Origin: RGIG426 sp045643425
Lineage (GTDB): Bacteria > Bacillota > Clostridia > Oscillospirales > Acutalibacteraceae
Assembly (NCBI GenBank): GCA_045643425.1
Contig: JAZUKW010000085.1
Location: 1-39,693, forward strand
Direction: 5' to 3'
Length of the DNA: 39,693 nt
Part shown: positions 7,192 through 15,793 of the stretch, piece by piece
Layout: each line of letters opens with the position of its first letter
Numbering within the stretch: the stretch's first letter is position 1
Notes under the pieces: generated by a model
Seen by the model: the letters and a program-made list of their open reading frames with translations, nothing else
Told to the model about the DNA's origin: nothing
Databases searched by the model: none
Made by a program: the position numbers and the translations under genes

Positions 7192-7599
7192 TTAAACACG
7201 ACGTCTTTTCGGCGGACGGCAGCCGTTGTGCGGCACCGGGGTCACGTCTTTGATGAGCGTGATCTCGAGGCCGGCGGCTTGCAGCGCACGGATCGCAGCT
7301 TCGCGACCGGCGCCCGGGCCTTTGACGTACACTTCGATGGTCTTCAGACCGTGTTCCATAGCCGCTTTGGCGGCAGTTTCCGCAGCGGACTGAGCCGCGA
7401 ACGGAGTGGATTTACGCGAACCGCGGAATCCGAGCTCACCGGCAGAAGCCCAGGACAACGTGTTGCCCTGCGTGTCGGTCAGCGTGACAATGGTGTTGTT
7501 GAACGTAGACTGGATATGCGCGGCTCCACGCTCGATGTTTTTGCGTTCTTTGCGACGATGGGTAGCACCCTTACGCGCAGCAGTTTTGGCAGCAGCCAT
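7192..7599 (-). CDS. rpsK: 30S ribosomal protein S11
   Basis: S11 lies on the platform of the small subunit near the mRNA exit. The 135-residue product shows the family core IQSTFNNTIVTLTDTQGN, GSRKSTPFAAQSAAE and the C-terminal VTPVPHNGCRPPKRRRV. It follows rpsM by 17 bases and precedes rpsD, the standard alpha-operon order. Confidence 0.97.
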   Translation of the reverse strand: MAAAKTAARKGATHRRKERKNIERGAAHIQSTFNNTIVTLTDTQGNTLSWASAGELGFRGSRKSTPFAAQSAAETAAKAAMEHGLKTIEVYVKGPGAGREAAIRALQAAGLEITLIKDVTPVPHNGCRPPKRRRV

Positions 7600-7616
7600 T
7601 TCAATATCCCTCCTAC

Positions 7617-7985
7617 TTATTTCTTCTTATTCGCGATGGTTTTCTTCGGACCTTTGCGGGTACGAGCGTTGGTCTTGGAACGCTGACCACGCACCGGCAG
7701 GCCTTTGCGGTGACGAAGACCGCGATAGCTGCCGATCTCGATGAGGCGTTTGATGTCTTCCGCCACCTCGCGGCGGAGGTCACCTTCCACGCTGTAGTTG
7801 TTTTCGATGTACTCGCGGAGTTTGGAAGCATCATCCTCGGACAGATCGCGAACACGGATGTCCGGGTCAATGCCGGTAGCGGCAAGGATGTCGCTAGCCG
7901 ATTTGCGGCCGATACCGAAAATGTAGGTAAGGCCGATTTCAATACGTTTATCTCTGGGCAGGTCTACGCCGGCGATACGCGCCAT
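7617..7985 (-). CDS. rpsM: 30S ribosomal protein S13
   Basis: S13 sits at the head of the small subunit and contacts the P-site tRNA and the large subunit. The 122-residue product starts MARIAGVDLPRDKRIEIGLTYIFGIG and has the helix-two-turn-helix region and the C-terminal GLRHRKGLPVRGQRSKTNARTRKGPKK tail. rpmJ lies 59 bases upstream. Confidence 0.97.
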   Translation of the reverse strand: MARIAGVDLPRDKRIEIGLTYIFGIGRKSASDILAATGIDPDIRVRDLSEDDASKLREYIENNYSVEGDLRREVAEDIKRLIEIGSYRGLRHRKGLPVRGQRSKTNARTRKGPKKTIANKKK

Positions 7986-8044
7986 AATACTTTCCTTCCT
8001 TTCATGGAGCGGCTTTGCGCTCCGTCATAAGCTGCGCAGGGCCA

Positions 8045-8158
8045 TTAGCCTTGGCGCTGTTTGTGTTTCGGGTTTTCACAAATGACCATCACTTTGCCTT
8101 TGCGCTTGATGATCTTGCATTTCTCGCAGATTTTCTTCACAGAAGGTCTGACTTTCAT
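8045..8158 (-). CDS. rpmJ: 50S ribosomal protein L36
   Basis: The 37-residue product reads MKVRPSVKKICEKCKIIKRK and ends CENPKHKQRQG. It is the zinc-binding form of L36, with C11, C14, C27 and a His at 32 as ligands. Though very short it is certain: it lies between infA and rpsM as in nearly all Firmicutes, and GGAGG (8167-8163) precedes the ATG by about four bases. Confidence 0.96.
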   Translation of the reverse strand: MKVRPSVKKICEKCKIIKRKGKVMVICENPKHKQRQG

Positions 8159-8246
8159 AAAAAATACCTCCTCTGCATCCAAAAGGGATGCGGTCTGTTG
8201 GCTTTCCCTGCAGGGAAAGACGGCCGATTCTCGCGCGAGGCGAAAA

Positions 8247-8465
8247 TCACTTGCTTCTCCAGGTAATGCGGCCCTTCGTCAGATCGTAAGGCGACATTTC
8301 CATCGTCACCTTATCGCCCGGCAGAATACGGATAAAGTTCGTCCGCAGTTTACCGGAGATGTGGGCTAATACCTTGTGGCCATTGGCCAGCTCGACTTGG
8401 AACGTGGCGTTGGGCAGAGCTTCCACAACGACGCCTTCCACTTCGATAACGTCCGCCTTGGACAT
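8247..8465 (-). CDS. infA: Translation initiation factor IF-1
   Basis: IF-1 blocks the A site during initiation. The 72-residue product, MSKADVIEVEGVVVEALPN onward, is a single S1-like OB fold with the ISGKLRTNFIRILPGDKVTMEMSPYDLTKGRI core. The start ATG has AAAGGAGG seven bases upstream. It follows map by 54 bases with no KOW-domain gene in between. The 88-base gap to rpmJ holds an inverted-repeat stretch (TTCCCTGCAGGGAA, 8203-8216) of unknown meaning. Confidence 0.97.
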   Translation of the reverse strand: MSKADVIEVEGVVVEALPNATFQVELANGHKVLAHISGKLRTNFIRILPGDKVTMEMSPYDLTKGRITWRSK

Positions 8466-8519
8466 TCGACAACCTCCTTTAATCTTGACGGCGGTTCCTC
8501 CGCCGGTACGGCAACTTCG

Positions 8520-9266
8520 TTAGGGCGTGGTCAAAATGACCGGCCCGTCTGTCGTGACGGCAACGGTATGCTCAAAATGGGCAGACAGCTTTCTGTCCTT
8601 CGTGAGCACCGTCCAACCGTCCGGCAGGACTTCGATTTCATGGGTGCCGCAGTTGATCATCGGTTCAATGGCGATGGTCATACCGGGAACGAGGCGAGGG
8701 CCTCTGCCCGGCGTGCCAAAGTTCGGAACACTCGGTTCCTCGTGCAGGTGCGTACCTACTCCGTGGCCGACGTACTGTCGTACCACCGAATAACCACGCT
8801 CCTCGACATACGCCTGTACGGCATGGCTGATGTCACCGATGCGATTTCCCGCCACCGCCTGCGCGATGCCTTCATAAAGGCTGTCGCGGGTAGCGTCGAG
8901 AAGCGCCTGTGCCTCGTCGGAAATCTTACCGACGGGGAACGTGGCGGCATTGTCGCCATGATAGCCGTGATAGAACGCGCCAACGTCCACACTCACGATA
9001 TCCCCTTCGTGGAGGACGCGATCTCCCGGTATGCCGTGGATGACCGTTTCGTTCACCGACAGGCACGCAGACGCAGGGAATCCACCGTAACCGAGAAACG
9101 AGGGGGTAGCCCCCTGTTTCTCGATGAAGTGGCGGATCTTACGGTCGAGTTCACCGGTGGTCATACCCACTCGGATGGATTCGCCCGCGAACTGCAAGGC
9201 CTGTGCCGAGATACGACACGCATCACGCATCTCGTTAAGCTCTCGGCTGTTTTTAACGATAATCAT
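8520..9266 (-). CDS. map: Methionine aminopeptidase, type I
   Basis: This metalloenzyme removes the initiator methionine from new proteins. The product has 248 residues with no N-terminal zinc-finger extension. Metal ligands can be seen in order: Asp in SVDVGAFYHGYHGD (both Asp ligands), His in GHGVGTHLHEEP, Glu in IAIEPM, and Glu in HFEHTVAVT. The start overlaps the adk stop by four bases (ATGA), so the two are translationally coupled. The secY-adk-map-infA order is the usual one. Confidence 0.96.
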   Translation of the reverse strand: MIIVKNSRELNEMRDACRISAQALQFAGESIRVGMTTGELDRKIRHFIEKQGATPSFLGYGGFPASACLSVNETVIHGIPGDRVLHEGDIVSVDVGAFYHGYHGDNAATFPVGKISDEAQALLDATRDSLYEGIAQAVAGNRIGDISHAVQAYVEERGYSVVRQYVGHGVGTHLHEEPSVPNFGTPGRGPRLVPGMTIAIEPMINCGTHEIEVLPDGWTVLTKDRKLSAHFEHTVAVTTDGPVILTTP

Positions 9267-9901
9267 TCCGCTGCCCTTACGGCTTCAAGCACCAACTTGG
9301 TCGTGTCGGCGATTTCCGCCTGACCCTGGACCGATTTGAGCTTGCCCTGAGCTTCGTAGAAGGATTTCAGCGGCTCCGTTTTCTCGTGGTACTCTTTCAG
9401 ACGTGCCACAACGGTTTCCGGTTGGTCATCCTTGCGTTGAACAAGGGTGCCGCCGCAAGCGTCGCAAACGCCTTCCACCTTCGAGGGTCTGAACTCGACG
9501 TGGTAGGAGTTGCCGCACTCGCTGCAGACACGGCGGCCCGATACACGCTGGGTGATCACCTCGTCCGCGACATCTATGTCGATGACGCGGTCGATGACGA
9601 TACCCATACGGTCAAGCGCCTCGGCTTGGGGAATGGTGCGCGGGAAGCCGTCCAGAATGAAGCCGTTTTTGCAGTCGTCCTTGGCGAGGCGCTCTTGGAT
9701 AATACCAATCACGATCTCGTCCGGAACGAGAGAACCGGCCTCCATAAAGGCTTTGGCTTTCAAGCCCATTTCCGTGCCGCTTTTCAACGCTTCACGGATA
9801 ATGTTACCCGTGGAAATGGTGGGGATGTTCAGGGCTTTGCAGACCTGCTCGGCCTGCGTACCCTTGCCGGCGCCCGGAGCGCCGAGGAAGATGAGATTCA
9901 T
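9263..9901 (-). CDS. adk: Adenylate kinase
   Basis: Adk interconverts ATP + AMP and 2 ADP. With ATG at 9901 the product is 212 residues and starts MNLIFLGAPGAGKGTQA, which contains the P-loop. An AGGAGG lies eight bases upstream; the frame extends nine codons further but without a better site. The AMP-binding part has ISTGNIIRE and DGFPRTIPQA. The LID domain holds four cysteines (CSECG and CDACG), the zinc-stabilised form of Gram-positive bacteria. It overlaps map by four bases and follows secY by 28 bases. Confidence 0.97.
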   Translation of the reverse strand: MNLIFLGAPGAGKGTQAEQVCKALNIPTISTGNIIREALKSGTEMGLKAKAFMEAGSLVPDEIVIGIIQERLAKDDCKNGFILDGFPRTIPQAEALDRMGIVIDRVIDIDVADEVITQRVSGRRVCSECGNSYHVEFRPSKVEGVCDACGGTLVQRKDDQPETVVARLKEYHEKTEPLKSFYEAQGKLKSVQGQAEIADTTKLVLEAVRAAE

Positions 9902-9929
9902 ACCTTTTTCCTCCTTTGTCACAGGCATC

Positions 9930-11249
9930 TTATTCCAAGAAGCCCTTGTAGTGACGCATCATAATCTGACTTTCGATCTGCTGCATGGTCTCCAGAGCCA
10001 CACCGACGACGATCATGACGGACGTACCGCCGATGCCCAGTCCGATGCCGGTGAATTTACCGAAGATGGACGGGAACAGCGCGATAACGCCGAGGAACAG
10101 AGCGCCGATCAGCGTGATCTTGGAGATGACCTTGCGGATGTAATCCACAGTGGGCTTGCCCGGAAGGCGGCCGGGGATCGCACCGGAGTTCTTCCGCAGG
10201 TTGTTCGCCATTTCGATCGGATTGTACTGAATCTGAACGTAGAAGAACGCAAAGCCGATGATGAGCAGGAAATACAGGATGATATACACCCAACTGGTCG
10301 AGCTAAACGCTTGGAAGAACCAGCTGGTGTTGTCCGCGTCCCAACCGAAGAACTGTTTGAGGATCGACGGCATGGAGACGATGGAGACGGCCAAGATGAT
10401 CGGCATAACACCGGACATATTGACCTTGATCGGAATGAACGTATTCTGACCGCCGTAGATCTTGCGACCGACGGTACGCTTGGCGTATTGGATCGGAATA
10501 CGACGCTCCGCGTTGGACATAAACACGATCAGACCGATGATAGCCAGGAACAGCACGAGGATGATCGGAACGAGGATCACGTACTTGAGGCCACCCTTGT
10601 CGATAGTGTCAATACCCTGCGTAAAGAGTTGATACAGCAGCACGAAGCCGTCGGGCAAGCGGGAAATGATACCCGCAAACAACAGGATCGAGATGCCGTT
10701 GCCGATGCCGCGCTCGTTGATCTGCTCACCGAGCCACATCATAAGAGCGGAACCGGCGGTGAAGCACAGCACGATGGTGATGCCGCAGAACCAAGCAGCG
10801 AAGCCGCCCTTGGCGCACGCAGCAAGCGCACCGTATTTGTTCTTCACCATAAAGTAGTAGGCAACACCCAGCAGCAGGCCGAGGATCACCGTCACGTAAC
10901 GGGTGATCTGGCCGAGCTTTTTGCGGCCTTCCTCGCCGTTTTGCGCCATGCGCTCAAGAGCGGGGATCGCCACCGTCAGCAGCTGGATGATAATGCTGGC
11001 GTTGATGTACGGAGTGATGGACAACGCGAAGATACTCGCGTCAGAGAAGCCGCCGCCGGACATCAGCGTCAACAGCGCCATCGCGGTGGAATCCGAGTTG
11101 CCCTTGACCGCTTCGCCGAGCGCCGCGATGTCAATGAACGGAACCGGGATCGCCGAGCCGACACGGAAGATCAACACGATGAGAAGGGTGTAGAGGATCT
11201 TCTTGCGGATGTCGGCAACCTTCCAGGCATTCGCTAAGGTCTGAAACAT
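9930..11249 (-). CDS. secY: Protein translocase subunit SecY
   Basis: SecY forms the protein-conducting channel of the plasma membrane. The 439-residue product shows about ten membrane segments. Family marks are ADIRKKILYTLLIVLIFRVGSAIPVP at the N-terminus, the plug region, SLSITPYINASIIIQLL-like ALSITPYINASIIIQ in segment 2, and QFNPIEMANNLRKN-type YNPIEMANNLRKNSG in the large cytoplasmic loop. It starts one base after the rplO stop region, in the spc operon. Confidence 0.97.
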   Translation of the reverse strand: MFQTLANAWKVADIRKKILYTLLIVLIFRVGSAIPVPFIDIAALGEAVKGNSDSTAMALLTLMSGGGFSDASIFALSITPYINASIIIQLLTVAIPALERMAQNGEEGRKKLGQITRYVTVILGLLLGVAYYFMVKNKYGALAACAKGGFAAWFCGITIVLCFTAGSALMMWLGEQINERGIGNGISILLFAGIISRLPDGFVLLYQLFTQGIDTIDKGGLKYVILVPIILVLFLAIIGLIVFMSNAERRIPIQYAKRTVGRKIYGGQNTFIPIKVNMSGVMPIILAVSIVSMPSILKQFFGWDADNTSWFFQAFSSTSWVYIILYFLLIIGFAFFYVQIQYNPIEMANNLRKNSGAIPGRLPGKPTVDYIRKVISKITLIGALFLGVIALFPSIFGKFTGIGLGIGGTSVMIVVGVALETMQQIESQIMMRHYKGFLE

Positions 11250-11250
11250 G

Positions 11251-11691
11251 TCAGATCACCTCTGCCTTTCCGCCCGCACCCTCGATCTTCTCTTTGGCAG
11301 AGCCGGAGAACGCCGCCGCTTTCACGGTAAGCGCCTTTTCCAGCTTGCCGTTGCCGAGGATTTTCACCCCGTCGCAAGCATTTTTGATGATGCCGGCCGC
11401 AATGAGCGCATCCGCGTCCACAACCGCGTTGGCGTCAAACTTGTTGAGCGCCGCCACGTTCACGATGGCATACTCCTTCGCGAAAATGTTGTTGAAACCG
11501 CGTTTCGGGATACGCCGTTGCAGAGGCATCTGACCACCTTCAAAGCCCGGACGCTGGCCGTGACCGGCACGCGCCTTTTGACCCTTGTGGCCTTTACCAC
11601 CGGTTTTGCCCCAGCCGGAGCCGTGGCCGCGGCCGATACGTTTGCTCTCGTGAGTCGAACCGGCCACCGGAGAAAGATCATGTAACTGCAT
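11251..11691 (-). CDS. rplO: 50S ribosomal protein L15
   Basis: L15 is a late-assembly large-subunit protein. The 146-residue product starts MQLHDLSPVAGSTHESKRIGRG and has the Gly/Lys-rich N-terminal extension (GSGWGKTGGKGHKGQKARAG) that threads into rRNA, then FEGGQMPLQRRIPKRGF. It lies between rpmD and secY. Confidence 0.97.
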   Translation of the reverse strand: MQLHDLSPVAGSTHESKRIGRGHGSGWGKTGGKGHKGQKARAGHGQRPGFEGGQMPLQRRIPKRGFNNIFAKEYAIVNVAALNKFDANAVVDADALIAAGIIKNACDGVKILGNGKLEKALTVKAAAFSGSAKEKIEGAGGKAEVI

Positions 11692-11721
11692 AGTTTTCGC
11701 ACCTCCTTGATTTCGATTTGA

Positions 11722-11916
11722 TTATTTCGTTACCTCGATGAGGTGGATAATTTTAGCCACCTTACCCTGCGTCGCGGCGTTGTCAGGCTGGCTGACTTGG
11801 TCGCCGATCTTACGCAGTCCCAGGGATTGGGCCGTGGCAATCTGGTCCTTTTTCGCGCCGATGAGGCTCTTGACCAGCTTGATGTTCAGGGCATTCGCCG
11901 TTTTCTTCGTAGCCAT
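11722..11916 (-). CDS. rpmD: 50S ribosomal protein L30
   Basis: A 64-residue product with the bacterial short L30 fold: NIKLVKSLIGAKKDQIATAQSLGLRKIGDQV and the C-terminal GKVAKIIHLIEVTK. It lies between rpsE and rplO in the spc operon. It is conserved but not essential in some species. Confidence 0.96.
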   Translation of the reverse strand: MATKKTANALNIKLVKSLIGAKKDQIATAQSLGLRKIGDQVSQPDNAATQGKVAKIIHLIEVTK

Positions 11917-11930
11917 TGCTTTTGCCCTCC

Positions 11931-12443
11931 TTAACCCAAGATTTCGCCGACGGTCTTACCGCGGTTCTCCGCCGCCTGCTCCGCAGTACGCAGCTCTTTC
12001 AGACCTTCGAAGGTCGCAGCCACGACGTTGCAGGGGTTGTTCGAGCGAAGAGCCTTGGTACGGATGTCTTTGATACCGGCAGCTTCCATGACGGCACGCA
12101 CCGCACCGCCGGCGATAACGCCGGTACCGGTGGCGGCGGGCTTCAGGAGAACCTCGCCGGCGCCAAATTTACCGATGACCTCGTGCGGGATGGTGGAGCC
12201 TTTCAAGGAGATCTTCACCATGTTCTTTTTGGCATCCTCGATGCCCTTGCGGATGGCCTCCGGGACCTCGCTGGCTTTGCCGATGCCGAAGCCAACGGTG
12301 CCTTTACCGTCACCCACAACCATCAGAGCCGAGAATTTCATGATGCGGCCGCCCTTCACGGTCTTGCTGACACGGTTGATGGCCACCAGGCGCTCCTCGT
12401 ACTCGGATTTCATTTCACGTTTGTTATTATCACGTCTGTCCAA
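11931..12443 (-). CDS. rpsE: 30S ribosomal protein S5
   Basis: S5 supports decoding accuracy and mRNA unwinding. The 170-residue product starts at a TTG codon with GGAGG nine bases upstream. The N-terminus (LDRRDNNKREMKSEYEERLVA) is followed by the RNA-binding domain with VVGDGKGTVGFGIGKASEVPEAIRKG and the C-terminal domain with GAVRAVMEAAGIKDIRTKALRSNNPCNVV. The TTG start is supported by the spacing. An internal ATG ten codons on would remove part of the basic N-terminal arm. Confidence 0.96.
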   Translation of the reverse strand: MDRRDNNKREMKSEYEERLVAINRVSKTVKGGRIMKFSALMVVGDGKGTVGFGIGKASEVPEAIRKGIEDAKKNMVKISLKGSTIPHEVIGKFGAGEVLLKPAATGTGVIAGGAVRAVMEAAGIKDIRTKALRSNNPCNVVAATFEGLKELRTAEQAAENRGKTVGEILG

Positions 12444-12463
12444 AGTTCTGTTCCTCCTCTTCC

Positions 12464-12823
12464 TTAGAATTTGAGGCCGCCCTCGCGGGCGCCTTCGGCC
12501 AGCTCTTTGACACGGCCGTGATAGACGTAGCCGCCGCGATCGAACACCACGTCGGTGATGCCCGCTTTGGCAGCGCGTTCAGCGATCAGGGTACCCACTT
12601 TTTTGGCAGCGTCTTTGTTGCCGCCGTAGGCACCGAAGTCTTTTTCCACGCTCGAAGCAGACGCAAGCGTCTTGCCGGCCACATCGTCGATGAGCTGCGC
12701 ATAGATGTGGTTCGAGGAGCGGAACACGTTCAGACGCGGACGATCCGCGGTGCCGGAGACCTTACCGCGCACACGAGCGTGGCGATGCAGTCTGGCTTTG
12801 TTGCTGTCTTTTTGACTAACCAT
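12464..12823 (-). CDS. rplR: 50S ribosomal protein L18
   Basis: L18 binds 5S rRNA together with L5. The 119-residue product shows KARLHRHARVRGKVSGTADRPRLNVFRSSNHIYAQLIDD and ends GRVKELAEGAREGGLKF, both typical. It lies between rplF and rpsE. Confidence 0.97.
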   Translation of the reverse strand: MVSQKDSNKARLHRHARVRGKVSGTADRPRLNVFRSSNHIYAQLIDDVAGKTLASASSVEKDFGAYGGNKDAAKKVGTLIAERAAKAGITDVVFDRGGYVYHGRVKELAEGAREGGLKF

Positions 12824-12838
12824 TGTTCCTTACCTCCC

Positions 12839-13387
12839 TTATTTCGCGCCCTTGGCGCCGGCTTTACCTTCTTTGCGGCGGATGACTTCGTCCACGTACT
12901 TGATGCCCTTGCCCTTATACGGCTCCGGCGGACGTTTGCCACGGACCTCCGCGGCAAACTGACCAACGAGCTGTTTGTCGGCGCCGCTGATAACCAGCTT
13001 GTTCGGCGCCGGCACGTCGATGGTAATGCCGGGGATCTCATCCACAAAGACCTGGTGGCTGTAGCCGAGGGTCAACACGACCTGCTTGCCCTGCTTCACA
13101 GCACGGTAGCCGATACCGTTGATCTCCAGCTCTTTCTGATAACCCTTGGAGACACCCTCCACCATGTTGGCGATCAGGGTGCGGGAGAGGCCGTGGAGCG
13201 AGCGGCTCGCAGCCTCGTCGTTCGGGCGCTCCACCAAAACGGTGTTGCCCTCCACCTTCACGGTGATGATGGGGTTGATGGTTTGCGTCAAGGTACCCTT
13301 CGGGCCTTTGACGGTCACGACGTTATCGGCCACGGAGACCTCGACGCCGGCGGGGATTTCAATGGGTTTACGACCAATTCTCGACAT
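12839..13387 (-). CDS. rplF: 50S ribosomal protein L6
   Basis: L6 lies near the factor-binding site of the large subunit. The 182-residue product starts MSRIGRKPIEIPAGV, has two related domains, and carries the C-terminal KRPPEPYKGKGIKYVDEVIRRKEGKAGAK motif. Position between rpsH and rplR is standard. Confidence 0.97.
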   Translation of the reverse strand: MSRIGRKPIEIPAGVEVSVADNVVTVKGPKGTLTQTINPIITVKVEGNTVLVERPNDEAASRSLHGLSRTLIANMVEGVSKGYQKELEINGIGYRAVKQGKQVVLTLGYSHQVFVDEIPGITIDVPAPNKLVISGADKQLVGQFAAEVRGKRPPEPYKGKGIKYVDEVIRRKEGKAGAKGAK

Positions 13388-13402
13388 ATCTCATTTACCC
13401 CC

Positions 13403-13804
13403 TTACCACACAAACGCCAGGACTTCGCCACCCACGTTCTCAGAGCGGGCCTTTTTGTCGGTCATAACGCCCTTGGACGTGGAGACGATCGCGGTGCCGA
13501 TGCCCTTCATGACCTTCGGCATATCCTCGCTGCTCGAATAGATGCGCAAACCGGGTTTGGACACGCGGCGCAGGCCGCGGATAACCGGGGTCTTGGACGC
13601 GCCCTGGTATTTCAGGACAACGCGGATGACACCCTGTTTGCCGTCATCGATCACTTGAAAACTCTTAATGTATCCCTCGTCAACCAGAATCTGGGCAATA
13701 GCCTTTTTCATGTTGGAAGCAGGGATGTCGACCGAATCATGCTTCGCGGTGTTCGCGTTGCGAATGCGCGTCAGCATATCGGCGATGGTATCCGTAATTT
13801 GCAT
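13403..13804 (-). CDS. rpsH: 30S ribosomal protein S8
   Basis: S8 binds central-domain 16S rRNA and in many bacteria regulates the spc operon. With ATG at 13804 the product has 133 residues and starts MQITDTIADMLTRIRNANTAKH, which lines up with the family start. Another ATG two codons earlier (13810) is only three bases from AAGGAGG, against nine for the chosen one. The end ENVGGEVLAFVW is typical. Confidence 0.96.
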   Translation of the reverse strand: MQITDTIADMLTRIRNANTAKHDSVDIPASNMKKAIAQILVDEGYIKSFQVIDDGKQGVIRVVLKYQGASKTPVIRGLRRVSKPGLRIYSSSEDMPKVMKGIGTAIVSTSKGVMTDKKARSENVGGEVLAFVW

Positions 13805-13825
13805 AGCCATTATCCTCCTTAACTA

Positions 13826-14011
13826 TTACCAGCTGGCCTTTTTGACACCCGGGATCTCGCCCTTGTAGGCAAGCTCACGGAAGCAGATACGGCAGATGCC
13901 GTACTTGCGGAGATACGCATGGGGACGACCGCAGATCTTGCAGCGGTTGTAGGCGCGAGTCGAGAATTTCGCTTCGCGGCTCTGACGCACCTTCATAGAA
14001 GTTTTAGCCAT
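13826..14011 (-). CDS. rpsN: 30S ribosomal protein S14, zinc-binding type Z
   Basis: The 61-residue product is the short zinc form of S14: CKICGRPHAYLRKYGICRIC supplies the four cysteine ligands, and the end is ELAYKGEIPGVKKASW. It is needed for assembly of the 30S head. It lies between rplE and rpsH, as usual. Confidence 0.97.
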   Translation of the reverse strand: MAKTSMKVRQSREAKFSTRAYNRCKICGRPHAYLRKYGICRICFRELAYKGEIPGVKKASW

Positions 14012-14024
14012 TCTTGTCCCCTCC

Positions 14025-14564
14025 TTATCGCGCGAACGGAGCGCCCATGAGCGTCAGCAGCTCGAAGGCCTCTTCGTCGGTTTTGGCGGTGGTGACAAAG
14101 CACAGGTCCATGCCGCGCACCGCGTCGATCTTGTCGAACTCAATTTCCGGGAAAATGAGCTGCTCTTTAAGGCCCATGTTGTAGTTACCGCGGCCGTCAA
14201 AGGCGTTGCGGTTGATGCCGCGGAAGTCGCGGACACGGGGCAGAGCAACGTTGAACAAACGATCCAGGAACTCGTACATGCGGTCGCCGCGCAGGGTGAC
14301 CTTCACGCCGTTGTTCATACCTTCACGCAGTTTGAAGTTCGCAACAGACTTCTTCGCCTTGCAGATCACGGGGCGCTGACCGGTGATCGCCATGAGGTCG
14401 TTCATCGCCGACTCAATGACTTTCGGGTTGTCACGCGCTTCGCCGCAGCCGATGTTGATGACGATTTTGTCCAACTTCGGAATCTGCATCACGCTCTTAT
14501 AACCGAACTTGGTCATGAGCGCGGGAGCGACTTCACTTTTGTAAAATTCTTTCATTCTGGCCAT
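14025..14564 (-). CDS. rplE: 50S ribosomal protein L5
   Basis: L5 binds 5S rRNA and contacts the P-site tRNA. The 179-residue product has LDKIVINIGCGEARDNPK, AITGQRPVICKAKKSVANFKLREG and the C-terminal IEFDKIDAVRGMDLCFVTTAKTDEEAFELL, all family hallmarks. GGAGG nine bases upstream supports the start. Confidence 0.97.
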   Translation of the reverse strand: MARMKEFYKSEVAPALMTKFGYKSVMQIPKLDKIVINIGCGEARDNPKVIESAMNDLMAITGQRPVICKAKKSVANFKLREGMNNGVKVTLRGDRMYEFLDRLFNVALPRVRDFRGINRNAFDGRGNYNMGLKEQLIFPEIEFDKIDAVRGMDLCFVTTAKTDEEAFELLTLMGAPFAR

Positions 14565-14578
14565 TCGTTTGTTCCTCC

Positions 14579-14893
14579 TTACAGCGTCTCACCGCAATGT
14601 TTGCACACACGGGATTTGGTCTTGTCGGCAAACGTTTTGTACGCAATGCGGGTGGCCTTCTTGCAGTGCGGGCAGATCACCTGGACCTTCGACGCGTAAA
14701 TCGCGCCCTCGGCCTTGATGATACCGCTCGGATCGCCCGGACGGCGCGCCTTCACGTGTTTGGTCACGACGTGGCAGCCTTCCACGATCACCTTGCCCTC
14801 TTTGGGGCTGACCTCCATCACTTTGCCTTTTTTGCCTTTGTCGTTACCGCTGAGAATAACGACCTGATCGTCTTTTTTGACATGCATTTTCAT
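14579..14893 (-). CDS. rplX: 50S ribosomal protein L24
   Basis: L24 starts assembly of the large subunit. The 104-residue product opens with a KOW motif (KKDDQVVILSGNDKGKKGKV). The C-terminal part has two CxxC pairs (CPHC and CKHC), which probably bind zinc, as seen in L24 of several Clostridia. It lies between rplN and rplE. Confidence 0.96.
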   Translation of the reverse strand: MKMHVKKDDQVVILSGNDKGKKGKVMEVSPKEGKVIVEGCHVVTKHVKARRPGDPSGIIKAEGAIYASKVQVICPHCKKATRIAYKTFADKTKSRVCKHCGETL

Positions 14894-14906
14894 TTGCGTT
14901 TCCTCC

Positions 14907-15275
14907 TCACAGCACTTCCGGCGCGAGGGAAAGGATCTTCATGTAATCCTTCTCACGCAACTCACGGGCGATCGGCCCAAAAATACGGGTACCGCGCGGG
15001 TTTTTGTCCTCACGGATGATGACGCCCGCATTCTCGTCGAAGCGGATGTAGGTGCCATCCTCGCGGCGAACACCCGACACAGAGCGCACGATGACCGCAC
15101 GCACCACGTCGCCTTTTTTCACCATGCCGCCGGGAGCGGCTTTTTTCACCGAGGCGACAACGACGTCGCCGATATTGGCATACCTCCGGCCGGATCCACC
15201 AAGAACGCGAATGACCATAAGCTCTTTCGCGCCGGTGTTGTCGGCCACTTTGAGGCGGGATTGTTGTTGAACCAT
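14907..15275 (-). CDS. rplN: 50S ribosomal protein L14
   Basis: L14 lies at the subunit interface. The 122-residue product has the signature region NTGAKELMVIRVLGGSGRRYANIGDVVVASVKKAAPGG and ends REKDYMKILSLAPEVL. It follows rpsQ by 30 bases. Confidence 0.97.
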   Translation of the reverse strand: MVQQQSRLKVADNTGAKELMVIRVLGGSGRRYANIGDVVVASVKKAAPGGMVKKGDVVRAVIVRSVSGVRREDGTYIRFDENAGVIIREDKNPRGTRIFGPIARELREKDYMKILSLAPEVL

Positions 15276-15305
15276 TTGGTGTTCCTCCTTTCAAGCAGAA
15301 CCGAC

Positions 15306-15563
15306 TTATTTAGCCTTCTCGATAATGTTGGAAACACGCCAGCGCTTGTCCTTGGAGAGCGGACGAGTCTCGGTGACCTCAACGCGGTCACCGACACGGC
15401 ACTCGTTCAGCTCGTCGTGGGCTTTCAGCTTCACCGTGCGTTTCACGATCTTCTTGTACAAGGGATGACGGACGTTGTCGTTGATGGCGATGACCACGGT
15501 CTTATCCATTTTGTCGCTGACAACAGTACCGACGCGCGTCTTTCTCAAATTACGTTCACTCAT
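15306..15563 (-). CDS. rpsQ: 30S ribosomal protein S17
   Basis: S17 binds the 5' domain of 16S rRNA. The 85-residue OB-fold product has RKTRVGTVVSDKMDKTVVIAI near the start and the family motif GDRVEVTETRPLSKDKRWRV. It lies between rpmC and rplN. Confidence 0.97.
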   Translation of the reverse strand: MSERNLRKTRVGTVVSDKMDKTVVIAINDNVRHPLYKKIVKRTVKLKAHDELNECRVGDRVEVTETRPLSKDKRWRVSNIIEKAK

Positions 15564-15577
15564 CGGATGATCCTCCC

Positions 15578-15793
15578 TTAACCTTCAGCGCTTTCGCGCA
15601 GTTCGTTCTCGCGCATCACCGTTTTGATGACAGCGATTTCTTTTTTGACCGCCTTCAGGCGAGCCGGGTTATCCAATTGGTTGATAGCGTGTTGGAAGCG
15701 CAGGTTGAACAGCTCTTTTTTGAGGTCGTCCAGCTTGTTTTCCAATTCCACAGCGGTCAACTCGCGGATTTTATCAAGTTCCGTCTTTTTCAC
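15578..15793 (-). CDS. rpmC: 50S ribosomal protein L29
   Basis: L29 lies near the exit tunnel and helps dock trigger factor and SRP. The 71-residue product is a two-helix protein with IRELTAVELENKLDDLKKELFNLRFQHA. It starts at GTG, overlapping the rplP stop by four bases (GTGA), so the two are probably coupled. Confidence 0.96.
   Translation of the reverse strand: MKKTELDKIRELTAVELENKLDDLKKELFNLRFQHAINQLDNPARLKAVKKEIAVIKTVMRENELRESAEG

Noticed and set aside
9510..11237. A 575-codon plus-strand frame opposite adk and secY
   Set aside because: Antisense shadow of well-conserved genes, with His/Asp/Gln-rich composition and no ribosome binding site.
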